Below, one piece after another: positions 39,793 to 49,751 of a stretch of 64,000 nt of DNA (the stretch's first letter is position 1; every line of letters starts with the position of its first letter). The position numbers and the translations under genes are program-made. This DNA comes from Trypanosoma brucei gambiense DAL972. Lineage: Eukaryota > Euglenozoa > Kinetoplastea > Trypanosomatida > Trypanosomatidae. The notes under the pieces were generated by a model. That model was not told the DNA's origin. It was given only the letters and a program-made list of their open reading frames with translations, and ran no database searches. The stretch lies in contig NC_026738.1 of assembly GCF_000210295.1 (NCBI RefSeq), positions 620,001-684,000 on the forward strand, read 5' to 3'.

Positions 39793-42624
39793 ATGCAACG
39801 TGCCCAGATTCTCAAAGCGGGCGCAGTTTGCGCCGGTCGTCGAGAGAGATGCTCGGCAACCTCCTCCGCATCCTCGGGCTCTTCACCGAAAACAAACAGT
39901 TCAGGTACTTTACAGGTTTGTCGAGGGCGGCAACGGACTGTTAGTGAAGCACCATCCACCCCAGGAAGCGAGGGTATACGGTTCGGGGTTCAAGGATCCC
40001 TTCGAAGATTTTGGAATAGTCGTTCACAGTCAGGGAAGCCCATTGCTACCGATGCTTCCGTTGATGGGAAGTGCACAAACATAACGACCGATGAGGTGAA
40101 AGTGCCGTCTTCCGTCTCCGTTTCCTCGCCTATCCACGTGTGTGACGATGTGGTTACCACGAAGGGTGACTGTGGGTTAGTGTGCACTGGGACTCAAACT
40201 AGCGTGGAGTTTTGTCGACATCTCAGTTTGCAGCAATGCGGTGTGGCCGTTGAGCACGGCGTTGATTCAAGTCTTCACAGCGAGGGATTGCTCCCAAAGC
40301 TGCGGTACGGCTCGAGGCGAATGGTTAAGCGACTGATGAGACGTCTTCGGTTGCCAAGTACCTGGGAGGCAACACTCATTCACTCACTTAACGAGGCCAG
40401 AGGGAATCCACACACTGTCGCTGCCGCATTAACCAAGCAGCTGGATAGCAGTTGCGGGAAGTTAGTGTTACTTCCGCCTATAACGGCTGTGGGTGGGGAG
40501 AATCTGGAGTGTTGTAGAACACAATATAACACACAACGTACTGATGAAGTACCTCGTGTGCAGGGTGGGGAAGGTGTTTCGGATGAAATCACGCATAGTC
40601 CCGTGCGGCGTATGGATGGTGCCCCGCCATTGACTGTCGGAGAGGTAAGTGGTGCGCAGCCCAACAAGCAGAGGGCTTTCCCCTTGCAAACCACGAATGC
40701 ATCGGCAGAGGACTCAAATTTATCGGCATGTGTATCCGGGAATACACCCGAAGGTCCGGCGCGCCCGTCGTTCGGTGGTCTTGACCTGGACACCGGCGCG
40801 GGTGCCGTGGGCAGGAAGGGTTCCATTGTGGGAACACCGTCGGGATCTAGCGAGAATCAGCCAGGGGACGCGAACAAAACCTTGACCCTAAGGACGAAAG
40901 GTGCCTCCACCGCCGCCTCCGGGGGATTGCCGTTGAGAGCACCACGGGTAGGGGAAGACTTTCAGTTACAGGAGGTTTGTAAAGTAAACGCACCGTCTGC
41001 GGATGGTTCGTTGCGGACTGACTCCATTTTTCAGTTGCCGGGCCTGTCGTGCAGGGAAACACCATCATGTGAGCAGAGTTTGCCAAAGGCGGGCCTGGAG
41101 TTGTCGTTGTCAACTGACAATAAGGAAGCGAGTCGTATGGAGGGCGTCGGCGGCGCATACTTCTCCGGGGGGAAGGGGGGCGCATGTCCTTCAGAGAAGT
41201 TCTGGACATCGAGTCGCTCAGTTGATGAAGCAAACCCGGTGGACCCATTTGCAACGGACGGGACATTAAACCGTGCTGTTCTTCAGAAGACTGCGTTTGC
41301 TACACCCTTAACTCCTTCATTGATCAGTGCAGCAGCTACCGAAGAAGGATGTGTGCCTCCGCCACCCACGCTCAGCGTAGGAACCACCGAGGACAAAGGC
41401 ATTCCCTCATTACCGCCACCACCACCGCCGCCACCACCGCCTGTTCGAGGGAAAGTACCGGAAAACCGCCGGTGTTGTAAAACGCGCAGTGTTCCCATAG
41501 ATAAAACACAACACATCGCGGGGAGCTCGGCGTTTTGCACGAGTGAGCCTGTTAACCTGCCTGGAGATTTTTTTCAAATTCTCGCGGAGGAATTCAAGCT
41601 TGCCGAATCCTCCTCCACAAGGAAAGCGCCGGGTTTGGTAGCAGAGACCATTGTCAGTACAGATCGCGAGAAAAACGTTGGCGTGGTGCTGCGTGTTCTT
41701 CGGCTTCCTGTGAGTACCATCGAAGAGTGCGTACGCAGTTTCGACGATGATACGCTATCGGAGGAGTGTGTAGCTAGTTTGGCCAAAGTAATTCCCACAA
41801 AGGAAGAGAGGCGTTTGGTTGAATCGTGGGTGAATCAAGACCCTGCTGTTGAGGCATGTAAGTTGCATCGATTGAGTACGGTGTCCCAGTTTTTCGTTAT
41901 GTGCGTCTCAGTTGACTTGTACGCTGAGCGTATAGAATGCTGGAACATGCGAAACGAATTTAATTGCCGCGTTGAGGATCTTGAACAGAAACTGAAGCGT
42001 GCTCATGACGGCATTCGGGCGGCCCTGGACACTAAACGTCTGCCAAGGGTTCTTCAGTATATTTTAGCGATCGGCAACTTTCTAAACGCTGGTAGCAGGT
42101 ATGAAGATGCAAAAGGATTTTCGATCTCCCAGCTGGACCAGATAATACAGTTCCCGACTACGGACAGAAAGCGTACTTTACTGGAGCATGCTGTGATGGT
42201 CGTTGAGCGATGCGAACCAGACTTGCACCGATTTACACAAGAGTTGCTACCGAAGGTGGAGTACGCAGGTGGCTTTGACACGGTCGGCGTCACCAGTGAA
42301 ATTCGGTACCTTCGAGAACGATTGGAAAAATGCGTGACGCTGGTTCATACTATTGCAGAAGATAAGCCCTGGACTTCAAAACTTGACCCTTTTTTACGTA
42401 GTGCCCTACCTGCAATGGAACGTATCGAGCAGCATCACAGTGACTTAGAGGCTGTTAGCGAAGAATTGGCAATCTTCTTTTGCGAGGACCCAAAGACGTT
42501 CCCCATGAACAAAGTCATGCGATGCCTCTCGAGTTTTGCGAAAAGGTACGATGGGAAGAGGGCCCTATTGCAGGGGAGGAAAATGAACCCTTCTAAGAAC
42601 CCCCGTCGTGCAATTAGAAGTTAA
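39793..42624 (+). CDS. Formin (FH1-FH2 actin nucleator)
   Basis: 943 residues. Formins nucleate and processively elongate unbranched actin filaments; the FH1 segment recruits profilin-actin. The FH1 is visible as LPPPPPPPPPP at about residues 540-553. The FH2 domain runs from about 587 (NLPGDFFQILAEEF) to about 925, with the diagnostic LPRVLQYILAIGNFLNAGSR at about 748-768, then GFSISQLDQIIQFPTTD and LLEHAVMVVE. A basic tail follows. The first 540 residues are Ser/Gly/Thr-rich without a clear GTPase-binding or FH3 domain, apart from a basic patch, LRRFWNS and KRLMRRLRLPSTWEATLI. The FH1 is short (one run), so few profilin sites. The start ATG at 39793 is the first of the frame; a later start cannot be excluded. 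Confidence 0.92.
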   Translation: MQRAQILKAGAVCAGRRERCSATSSASSGSSPKTNSSGTLQVCRGRQRTVSEAPSTPGSEGIRFGVQGSLRRFWNSRSQSGKPIATDASVDGKCTNITTDEVKVPSSVSVSSPIHVCDDVVTTKGDCGLVCTGTQTSVEFCRHLSLQQCGVAVEHGVDSSLHSEGLLPKLRYGSRRMVKRLMRRLRLPSTWEATLIHSLNEARGNPHTVAAALTKQLDSSCGKLVLLPPITAVGGENLECCRTQYNTQRTDEVPRVQGGEGVSDEITHSPVRRMDGAPPLTVGEVSGAQPNKQRAFPLQTTNASAEDSNLSACVSGNTPEGPARPSFGGLDLDTGAGAVGRKGSIVGTPSGSSENQPGDANKTLTLRTKGASTAASGGLPLRAPRVGEDFQLQEVCKVNAPSADGSLRTDSIFQLPGLSCRETPSCEQSLPKAGLELSLSTDNKEASRMEGVGGAYFSGGKGGACPSEKFWTSSRSVDEANPVDPFATDGTLNRAVLQKTAFATPLTPSLISAAATEEGCVPPPPTLSVGTTEDKGIPSLPPPPPPPPPPVRGKVPENRRCCKTRSVPIDKTQHIAGSSAFCTSEPVNLPGDFFQILAEEFKLAESSSTRKAPGLVAETIVSTDREKNVGVVLRVLRLPVSTIEECVRSFDDDTLSEECVASLAKVIPTKEERRLVESWVNQDPAVEACKLHRLSTVSQFFVMCVSVDLYAERIECWNMRNEFNCRVEDLEQKLKRAHDGIRAALDTKRLPRVLQYILAIGNFLNAGSRYEDAKGFSISQLDQIIQFPTTDRKRTLLEHAVMVVERCEPDLHRFTQELLPKVEYAGGFDTVGVTSEIRYLRERLEKCVTLVHTIAEDKPWTSKLDPFLRSALPAMERIEQHHSDLEAVSEELAIFFCEDPKTFPMNKVMRCLSSFAKRYDGKRALLQGRKMNPSKNPRRAIRS

Positions 42625-44017
42625 AATGGGTGTGGAGAAGTGAAGGTTGAATTGGCCCCATGCCGCCGCCCGGAGAGACGTGAGTAAATGCTCTCTGTCA
42701 CTTGCAGCGGAAGCGGACCGTCGCATATGTTCAGCTAGCGGTCGCGGTTTAGTGATATGACGTTTACCAGGGTACGCGGAGTGCAACGTGAGCATGAGCA
42801 TTTTTCGTTTCCGTGTCGACAACTATGGTTTGTAGAGGTCCTCATCCACATACACCACTGTTTTTTTTTTTTTAAATTCTATATGTCTTTGTGGATGTTG
42901 TGGAGATGCTTACGTAGCGAGATAATTCGCCGCGAGGAACAGGGATGGATCCCGCAAGGAGTACATCACTCTTGAAGTTTGACAACAGTGTTTCATATTT
43001 GCTGCTAAGTGTGTGTGTGCATGTGTGGTAGTTGGAAAAATATGCAATGAAGGGAGAGGCGAGTGCCCAGATTTTCAAATCAACTAGAAAAAGAAATAAA
43101 AAGCAAGGAACAACGTGAAAAGTTAAAAGTGGTCTTGTTGTAAATCCAAAAGTGTTGCAACCTTCGTATTTACGCCTAAAGTGCATTTGTATTTCTATAT
43201 TTGTTTCAACGGCGCAGCACTTGCTGCTGTTTTTTTTATTACTCCCCACTGGGTTTGGGACCCTTAAAGTCATTGTCCACGTGTTCGCCATTTATTTTCA
43301 TTCACTTTTCGCTTTGGTTATTTTCATTCATACAAATGCAATTATTAATGTTGTTACATTGAGTGTCACCCTGACAACGTTTTCCATTATACATTCTCTT
43401 GTTATTCCGTGCATATATATATATTTTTTGCGTATGGTTCGTGTGTGTGTAACCGCGTTATTTATACCGTTCTGTTTAAAGATCTATTAGCTCGGATTTC
43501 CGGTGACCAGTTGGACTCTAGGTTGTGCTGAAGGGTTAAACTTGCTTGTTTCACGGAGAAAAGAGCCCTTCCATCCGGTTCCAACGAACACCCCATTTTC
43601 ACAGAGAAACTTGATTTTTCTTTCACTTCACTGTGTACGTCAGTCTTGTTTTCATTTTAACTTTACTGACTTGCTTTGTCATGCATAGTTTCCCTTTGAG
43701 TGTAGAGTGCGCGCTAGGAAGAGTGGAGGTGGTGAACATGATACCTGTGGTTTCGAAATGTTATCCTGCCACCATGTTATTGAGGTAATGTTACGCTGTT
43801 ACCCCAATTGGTGTACATTTGCGATAACACTGACTCATTGTGAAACTGCTTCCCCTTGCTTTATTTTCTTGTTCTTGTTCATCCTTTTTTTTTCTACTAA
43901 TTTTTCTCGATTTTGCGAGGCAGTGGTTGAGTCGCCTGCGGGAAATACCGTTTAAGGGCCCAGGAGAGAAGGCAGGTTGTCCTCGGTTTACCTCTGTGCT
44001 TCATAAATCAGCAACTC
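42625..44017. other. Intergenic region between the formin and the PCIF1-family gene
   Basis: 1.39 kb with T-rich and TG-rich stretches and several pyrimidine tracts (for example 43,858-43,925, ending GCGAGGCAG). No gene recognised. The open frames are hydrophobic products of T-runs. Confidence 0.6.
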
Positions 44018-46153
44018 ATGCGCGTGCGAACAAAGCGAGAAGGCGTTAGCAACAACTTTGGAAGCGCTTATGTCAACTGTGAAATCATCAGTGCCTTCAT
44101 CAAGCAAAAAAGGGAGGAAAACTCCTCCTCTGGACTTTGTCCGTCCGCGCACACCGCTGTAGAGTGGAGTATCCGAGCTGGTTCCCGAACAGCATTTTTG
44201 CTTCACGAGGTTCCCATATCCTGTGGACCGTCATCTCCCGTTGGTAAGGAGTGTGGTGCACCTGAAAACAATGACAATTCCGTCGAGAATGGCGACACCG
44301 GGACATATAAGTTGATAATAGGTGACGAAGTTGTGTCTGCCATAATGAATGCAGACGATGAGTTGGATCGGTCCGATGCTTTGCGTCTCCTTTCGCAAAA
44401 GCTTTGTGAAGTCTTTCGCATACCTGTGGGGATCACCACGGGCGACAACAGCCACGGTAATTGCCTGTGGAGTGAGGAGGGTTCGTGTTCAGTGTTGACA
44501 CCACAAGAATTACGGGAGCTACCCTCACGCTGGATAATGCAGAGCCTAAACGAAGCCACCGTGGCGAGTTCACACCGTAACGGCGTTACACTTCTTGATT
44601 GTGGCGCAACAGTGTGTTTGAAGTCAGAGGTTCTCAATGACGAGCCAAAACGCGAACTCAGTAGCGAGCCTGTGCGTAAAAGGAACTATAAACCTGGCAA
44701 TGCGCCACAGTATCGGGTGTGTGACGTCGCTGACATGGCTAACGGGCAATACTGGGTTGAGGTGGAGCCGTTAATAACTGGTCCAGAATCAACAGGATCT
44801 GTAGCCCGAAGGCGGTTTGATCGGGATGAGTTGCTGTTAAGTCCACCCCAACCCGTATACTTTGATCCACTTCTTCCAGTTGATGAGATAAATAATTCTC
44901 GTGGGACGTCGGCATGTCTTTTTCTTTCAGCAGTGTTAGCAGTTGGTCGGATACGTTCTGAACGTGCGGCAATCGGTGATCTGTCGATGTGGGACATGTA
45001 TCCGAAAAATGTTACGTTGCAAATGGGTTACGCTTCGCGAGACATAAGACGCAAAGTGCACGAACTGTGTGTGGCACGTCGCGACGCTCTCCACGTGGAG
45101 GGTGGCACTGAAGGTACAGACGTGAAAAAAGAGGAGTTGGAGTTGCGGTTAGTTGCTGACTACGTAACTTTGCGCTACAAGGGGAAAACAATTGAAGTCC
45201 TGCAACGAACGGTGGAACGTCTGTCGTTGCTATGGGACGCGCGGTTGGCAGTGAGAAGAGTGAGGGGGGCTAGGAGGGCACACGAATTATGGCTTGACGC
45301 TGTAGAAACACAGGCCGCATCAGATTTTTCTGAGAAGATACACGTTTTCAGCACCGTTGAGCCGTTCTTTATGCGCCTGTTTACTTTGTTGCTGCGGTAT
45401 AGTTCACTGTTCGGTGATTTAGGTTATAATCAAGGGCCGCATGCCGCTGTTCCACCGGCAATCATGCAACAGTTGTGTCAGGTATTTGATATTCAGTGTG
45501 AGGCATTTGCAAGCCCACTCAATGCTCAGTTGCCGCTATTTTGCTCCCTGTTCCCCGACACTGATTACTTTTTTGGGTCACTGGGTTCCTTTTTCGACAT
45601 CGCGCTGACAGCAGGACATTTTGAGGTAAATCCACCTTTTGTAACTGCGGTGCTACAGCGGCTGGAAAAATTACTGCTGAAAGACACCCTACCTATTAAC
45701 GACAGTGATGGTGCTGCATCTATGTTATTTGTTGTAGTGCTTCCCTCCCACGACCTAGATGAAACTGAGAGGAGTGATGGCCTGGAAGGGGGAGCGCCGG
45801 TTGCAGGGAACACCACTCTGAGGCAGAATAATAACTGCGATAGGAAGAGGGGCCGCTTTGAAAACGATGGGAGAGATAAAGGTGGCGGAAATGCTGTAAG
45901 CACCGACCGGGCACTACGGGAGAGTCCGTACTGTCTTGCTCACCTTCTTTGTTCTGCCCATGAGTCCGTGTACGTTGACGGACATCAGCACATGCTTCGT
46001 GCACCCCTTTTTTGTATTGGGTCTCCAACACGACTTATTGTGCTGGGAAATCGAACGGCCCGCCTTCGTTACAGCGACGCCGCAACGCGGTTACAATCTG
46101 TGCGAGAGGCATGGCGGGGCTACACCTTGGAGAACAGAGTTGATAGCCCGTAG
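44018..46153 (+). CDS. PCIF1/CAPAM-family cap adenosine-N6-methyltransferase homologue
   Basis: 711 residues, close to human PCIF1 (about 704). PCIF1 N6-methylates the 2'-O-methylated adenosine that follows the m7G cap, using S-adenosylmethionine. The diagnostic C-terminal block is visible: FGDLGYNQG (about 466), EAFASPLNAQLPLFCSLFPD followed by TDYFFGSLGSFFD (about 493-525), and HFEVNPPF (about 534-541) with the catalytic NPPF motif. After a hydrophilic insert (about 585-630, Asn/Arg/Gly-rich) come LLCSAHESVYVDGHQHML and ARLRYSDAATRLQSVREAW. The N-terminal WW domain of animal PCIF1 is not evident. Trypanosome mRNAs have a cap4 whose first residue is N6,N6,2'-O-trimethyladenosine, so that residue is the obvious candidate substrate. 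The family call is firm; the substrate is inferred. Confidence 0.85.
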   Translation: MRVRTKREGVSNNFGSAYVNCEIISAFIKQKREENSSSGLCPSAHTAVEWSIRAGSRTAFLLHEVPISCGPSSPVGKECGAPENNDNSVENGDTGTYKLIIGDEVVSAIMNADDELDRSDALRLLSQKLCEVFRIPVGITTGDNSHGNCLWSEEGSCSVLTPQELRELPSRWIMQSLNEATVASSHRNGVTLLDCGATVCLKSEVLNDEPKRELSSEPVRKRNYKPGNAPQYRVCDVADMANGQYWVEVEPLITGPESTGSVARRRFDRDELLLSPPQPVYFDPLLPVDEINNSRGTSACLFLSAVLAVGRIRSERAAIGDLSMWDMYPKNVTLQMGYASRDIRRKVHELCVARRDALHVEGGTEGTDVKKEELELRLVADYVTLRYKGKTIEVLQRTVERLSLLWDARLAVRRVRGARRAHELWLDAVETQAASDFSEKIHVFSTVEPFFMRLFTLLLRYSSLFGDLGYNQGPHAAVPPAIMQQLCQVFDIQCEAFASPLNAQLPLFCSLFPDTDYFFGSLGSFFDIALTAGHFEVNPPFVTAVLQRLEKLLLKDTLPINDSDGAASMLFVVVLPSHDLDETERSDGLEGGAPVAGNTTLRQNNNCDRKRGRFENDGRDKGGGNAVSTDRALRESPYCLAHLLCSAHESVYVDGHQHMLRAPLFCIGSPTRLIVLGNRTARLRYSDAATRLQSVREAWRGYTLENRVDSP

Positions 46154-46571
46154 TCTGCCCGTGCATACGTTTATTTGGAAAACATTTTTGCTTTTCCCTC
46201 CCAGACTGCTAGGCGAGTTTTCTTTCTTCTAGCGTTATTTCAAGTGCACTACCGACGCTCTGGTGCCAGGCTTCTCACTTATTCCAGTAGAAGCTCCACT
46301 TCTGTCCAACATCGCGGGTGGAGCCCCTGCTGTATCTAATTTTTTTTTCTCCTCCCCTTTTCGCATGTTTGTTTTTGTGGCTCTCGGAGCCCCTCCTCCC
46401 GACTACTTTTTCATTGAGTTGATGCACCTGCGGGGATTTGTGTGCTGTCGGTGCAGGATGGTTGGTGAAAGTTATAACCACAACTCGCTGATTTCAAGTG
46501 CTCCTCATCCCCACGTTAAAAAAAATATTTATACTGTGTTTTTTTTTTTTGAGCGCAGAGGCACATTTGGA
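46154..46571. other. Intergenic region with a trans-splice acceptor
   Basis: About 420 bp, PCIF1-family 3' UTR side. Near its end a 12-T run (46,539-46,550) followed by GAGCGCAG is a textbook acceptor. Confidence 0.6.
46557..46558 (+). promoter_or_regulatory. Probable SL trans-splice acceptor upstream of a 45-codon frame
   Basis: AG of GAGCGCAG just after a 12-base T-run, 13 bp upstream of the ATG at 46572. It could serve the small frame, or a long NAA35 5' UTR about 980 nt upstream of that start. Confidence 0.6.
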
Positions 46572-46709
46572 ATGAAATCATCCATCAATGTTGGCCAACC
46601 CGTCCTTAAAACGCTTCGAACCCCCTCTGCAGTTCATACCCAGTTTAAGAGGTGCCAGCGACTCTGGAAATTCTATAAAGGGGTGGTGATGTGGCGGCGA
46701 GCAGTTTAA
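46572..46709 (+). CDS. Possible microprotein, 45 residues
   Basis: MKSSINVGQPVLKTLRTPSA, then VHTQFKRCQRLWKFYKGVVM, ending WRRAV and TAA. It is strongly basic, with an amphipathic N-terminus that could be a mitochondrial presequence or a small organellar subunit. The support is the strong splice acceptor 13 bp upstream and the non-UTR-like composition. I know no homologue. The alternative is an upstream frame in a 5' or 3' UTR. Confidence 0.35.
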   Translation: MKSSINVGQPVLKTLRTPSAVHTQFKRCQRLWKFYKGVVMWRRAV

Positions 46710-47540
46710 TATATTTATTTCTTCTTTGGCTGCTTTACGTTGAGCTTGTCTCGTGAGGCGTAGCGGCACACTTACGGGGGGAAGGGGGAGGGGGACAGAT
46801 TAAACCGGTTAATATTTCCTTCCGCTCTACCAACATCTCGGGGGGGGGGGAGGTTGTGATGCATGTGCATGTGCTCGTGTGTGTGGAAATACTCCAGTTA
46901 TGCAGCATGAGATGCATATAGAAGTAGGAGAATCCCTTTATTCCCGACGTTTGTACAGATCCACGCCTGCGTACAATCAATGGAGCCTGAGCCTCTCTTT
47001 AACCTCGAGGTGCCATATGTCCCGTTGTTGGTTTAATTTTATATGAGGCATGAAGAAGGTGCTTGTATGCATGGAAGTTCTTGCTGCTGTGGGCTGTTCG
47101 ACGTAGGGGACACACACAAAAAAAAGTAGCGACAACGAAAATATTAACCGAAACGGTGGCTAGTTGTGCTTAGTTTCTTGTTTTTTTCTGTGATTTCTGT
47201 TGCAAACTACATCCTTTTACTCCTTCATTATCTTGCACCGTCAAAATGTCGAGGTTGGCAATTTTTGATCCTAGTACTGCACCGCAACAGGCGGGGAAGG
47301 AGGTGTCATCGAAATAAAGAGGGAACGACACCAGGGCAATTCACAAAACAAGCGGTGGCAAAAATATTTATCCCTTAACATCTTAGCGGCATTTGAACTT
47401 TGGCAGTTGATATTGGGAGTAAGAGTTTAAAAGAAGGTAAGACCAAACCTCGATCCCACAATCTCTTTTACCTTGTAGTGTCAGCTGCTTATACTCGGCA
47501 CTTCTCATCACCTGCGGCATTCGTTCGAGGAAACTCGTAG
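46710..47540. other. Intergenic region before NAA35
   Basis: About 830 bp. The pyrimidine tract ATCTCTTTTACCTTGTAG ends in AG at 47477-47478, 62 bp upstream of the NAA35 start, and is the likely acceptor. A 23-codon frame at 47,245-47,316 (MSRLAIFDPSTAP...) is too short to support as a gene. Confidence 0.6.
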
Positions 47541-49751
47541 ATGTTGTGCGCGTTGGATGACACTTGGGCAGATTGTCTTGATGAGTTTAAATTGGCCCTT
47601 TCCTCCACGGGAAATACGTGGAAATGTGAATCATTAGCGGGTATCGATAAGGAGGCGATGCTCAGTGCTCCAGAGGTGATGGATGCCAAGACGGACCCAG
47701 GATGCGGATATGCTCAAATCCGCTCGCTCAACGACCTCCTCGCGAAAGGGGACATTCCTTCGGCTGCCACACTGCAGGGACAGGAATTACTGGACGTCAT
47801 GGACCTCATTCTTGCTAAGGAACTACAATATCTTCAGGGATTTTCCCTTACTGCGGGTTGTCTTGCCTTCCCGTATTTTTTCAAGATGGATTTACTAAAG
47901 GAGCAGAATCCTGTGTTGCATGCGTATTGCCGAGGTGTTGTGAGGACCGTAGAGATTGTGCTGCGTGCGGTCATGACGACTGGGATCCGCAGCGATGAGG
48001 AGTTTGTGCCATGGATAAGGGAAATGGAAAGCGAGGAAAACGTGCCCGATGAGCAGATTCTTTGTCAACTTGAGGAGGCTGCATGCAAGGCAGACTCACC
48101 TGCCGTTGCGACGCGGTTGCGTTGGCGCATGGACTTTCTTTCTGCGCTCCGGTTGTTTGTTGTTGTTGAGGGAAAAGCGGCTGTTGAGGAGGCATGCGGT
48201 ATATGCAGCGCGGCGCAGGAGCTGTTGAATTCAGATGACTATGCGCGTACTTTTGAGCCCGTGCAGGATGGCCGTTTTTTCCGCGAGACTGAGGTTGCGT
48301 ATTGGGCGAGTGGTTTCACTCCAACAAAACCAATGCCCGTTGCTCCCTTTTGTGAGGTGGTGCAGTCGTATACGACAACGCTGCAGCAGTTGGCTTCACT
48401 CAAAGATTTGTTCAGTTTACCGTCTATTCAAGCCATCTTGGAATATATCGAGTCTATCGGGGCGCAGAAGCCGCTGCTTCCAGTGCGAGCAATTGCAGTA
48501 ATCGCACTATTTCGCAGTAATCCAAGTGAGTCTTTTCTTTATGGTCCTTCCTTGAGCCATCGCGTTCTTGAAGACTTGTCAACAAGTTACGGCGCCCCCC
48601 TTTATCTTGGAATAATGGAGGGAAAGGAGGAATTACTCGAGGGTGTGGTGAAGTATCGCCTTCACAAGGGAATGGACCACCGCAAAGTAACACCTCAACA
48701 AACCGAGTTCCTCCGCCAGCACACCGTAGATGCTGTACGTAGTTGGGCAAGAGAAATGGAAAAGGTATATCTTATTCATATGGAGTGTATGCTCTGCAAC
48801 CGGGGTCTTGCCCACCGCCGGCTTATGAATGTGCTGCCCCAACTAGGGGGACTGCAGGAAATGTCGTACAGCACTGACATTAACATTTTTCTTTCTCAGA
48901 CCCCGGGGTTGGCTGCGGACTTGCAGAACGAAGCTATCAAGCGAACATCAATACTTACAATGTACGCTAACCAACATGTTTTGCATGTGATGGAGCTTAT
49001 TTTCTCCCTTACGGTTGAACTTGATCTCTTTACGCAGGGAGAGCTTGTACCCGCACTTTGGTATATGAATTTTATACAGCGGCTGCAGGTGGAGAACCTC
49101 TTAAATTTATCTCCGCCATATGGCGCTTTAATTCCTGAAACCCGTATAAACCGGGTAACGAAGGTACCACTGTATAATCTGGCCCTAAGCACTCGTACCT
49201 CAGGGAATGTGGACACACTTCGTGTTGCCATTTTGGAGACGGGTCGGCAGATTACTGATGCTCTTTTCCGTGCCGCATGCGTGATGGAGGCCAAGGGGCT
49301 TATCGACTTCAAAACTCAGGGAAAGTACTCACTTACTACGGTGGAGAGAGTGTTTAACAACCGCATGAAATGCTTGGGCCACATCCGCAGCCCAACCTTT
49401 GTGCCATACGGCTACTGTGTGTCTGCCAAACCTAACTTTTCCTCAACTAATGACGGGGATCCACCGAAAATTTCACATTACGCTCACGAAGCAGGCGTGC
49501 AGGCGCTTAATGCGGCAGAGCGATTGAAACATCTGCTAGCGATGAAGGGCCTCGATGGGGCGCGCGGGAGAGCTTTGTACGAACACATCAAGGCAATGGA
49601 AAAGACAGCGCGGGCGATAAATGCGTCTTTGGCATCATTTGCTGGTGTGTGTGATGATGAGGAGGCATTGAAGGGGTATGCCGTGGAGGTTGGTCGACCT
49701 TTCCATTCCTGTATGATATGCCTCACCTTAAGGAAGAGGACAACCGCTTGA
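47541..49751 (+). CDS. NAA35: NatC N-terminal acetyltransferase auxiliary subunit (Mak10/NAA35)
   Basis: 736 residues, close to human NAA35 (about 725). It is the large scaffold subunit that, with catalytic NAA30, acetylates protein N-termini starting Met-hydrophobic and anchors the complex to ribosomes. Recognisable features are DLILAKELQYLQGFSLTAGC near residue 92, the helical YCRGVVRTVEIVLRAVMTTG, the family region GFTPTKPMPVAPFCEVVQSY (about 258), ALFRSNPSESFLYGPSLSHR (about 323), and the C-terminal helices with MECMLCNRGLAHRRLMNVLP and LDLFTQGELVPALWYMNFIQ. It is all-helical with no catalytic motif, as expected. The start ATG is the first of the frame after a good acceptor at 47477-47478. 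Confidence 0.88.
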   Translation: MLCALDDTWADCLDEFKLALSSTGNTWKCESLAGIDKEAMLSAPEVMDAKTDPGCGYAQIRSLNDLLAKGDIPSAATLQGQELLDVMDLILAKELQYLQGFSLTAGCLAFPYFFKMDLLKEQNPVLHAYCRGVVRTVEIVLRAVMTTGIRSDEEFVPWIREMESEENVPDEQILCQLEEAACKADSPAVATRLRWRMDFLSALRLFVVVEGKAAVEEACGICSAAQELLNSDDYARTFEPVQDGRFFRETEVAYWASGFTPTKPMPVAPFCEVVQSYTTTLQQLASLKDLFSLPSIQAILEYIESIGAQKPLLPVRAIAVIALFRSNPSESFLYGPSLSHRVLEDLSTSYGAPLYLGIMEGKEELLEGVVKYRLHKGMDHRKVTPQQTEFLRQHTVDAVRSWAREMEKVYLIHMECMLCNRGLAHRRLMNVLPQLGGLQEMSYSTDINIFLSQTPGLAADLQNEAIKRTSILTMYANQHVLHVMELIFSLTVELDLFTQGELVPALWYMNFIQRLQVENLLNLSPPYGALIPETRINRVTKVPLYNLALSTRTSGNVDTLRVAILETGRQITDALFRAACVMEAKGLIDFKTQGKYSLTTVERVFNNRMKCLGHIRSPTFVPYGYCVSAKPNFSSTNDGDPPKISHYAHEAGVQALNAAERLKHLLAMKGLDGARGRALYEHIKAMEKTARAINASLASFAGVCDDEEALKGYAVEVGRPFHSCMICLTLRKRTTA

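Noticed and set aside
47245..47316. 23-codon frame MSRLAIFDPSTAPQQ...
   Set aside because: It is too short, has no splice acceptor close by, and is likely in the NAA35 5' intergenic region.
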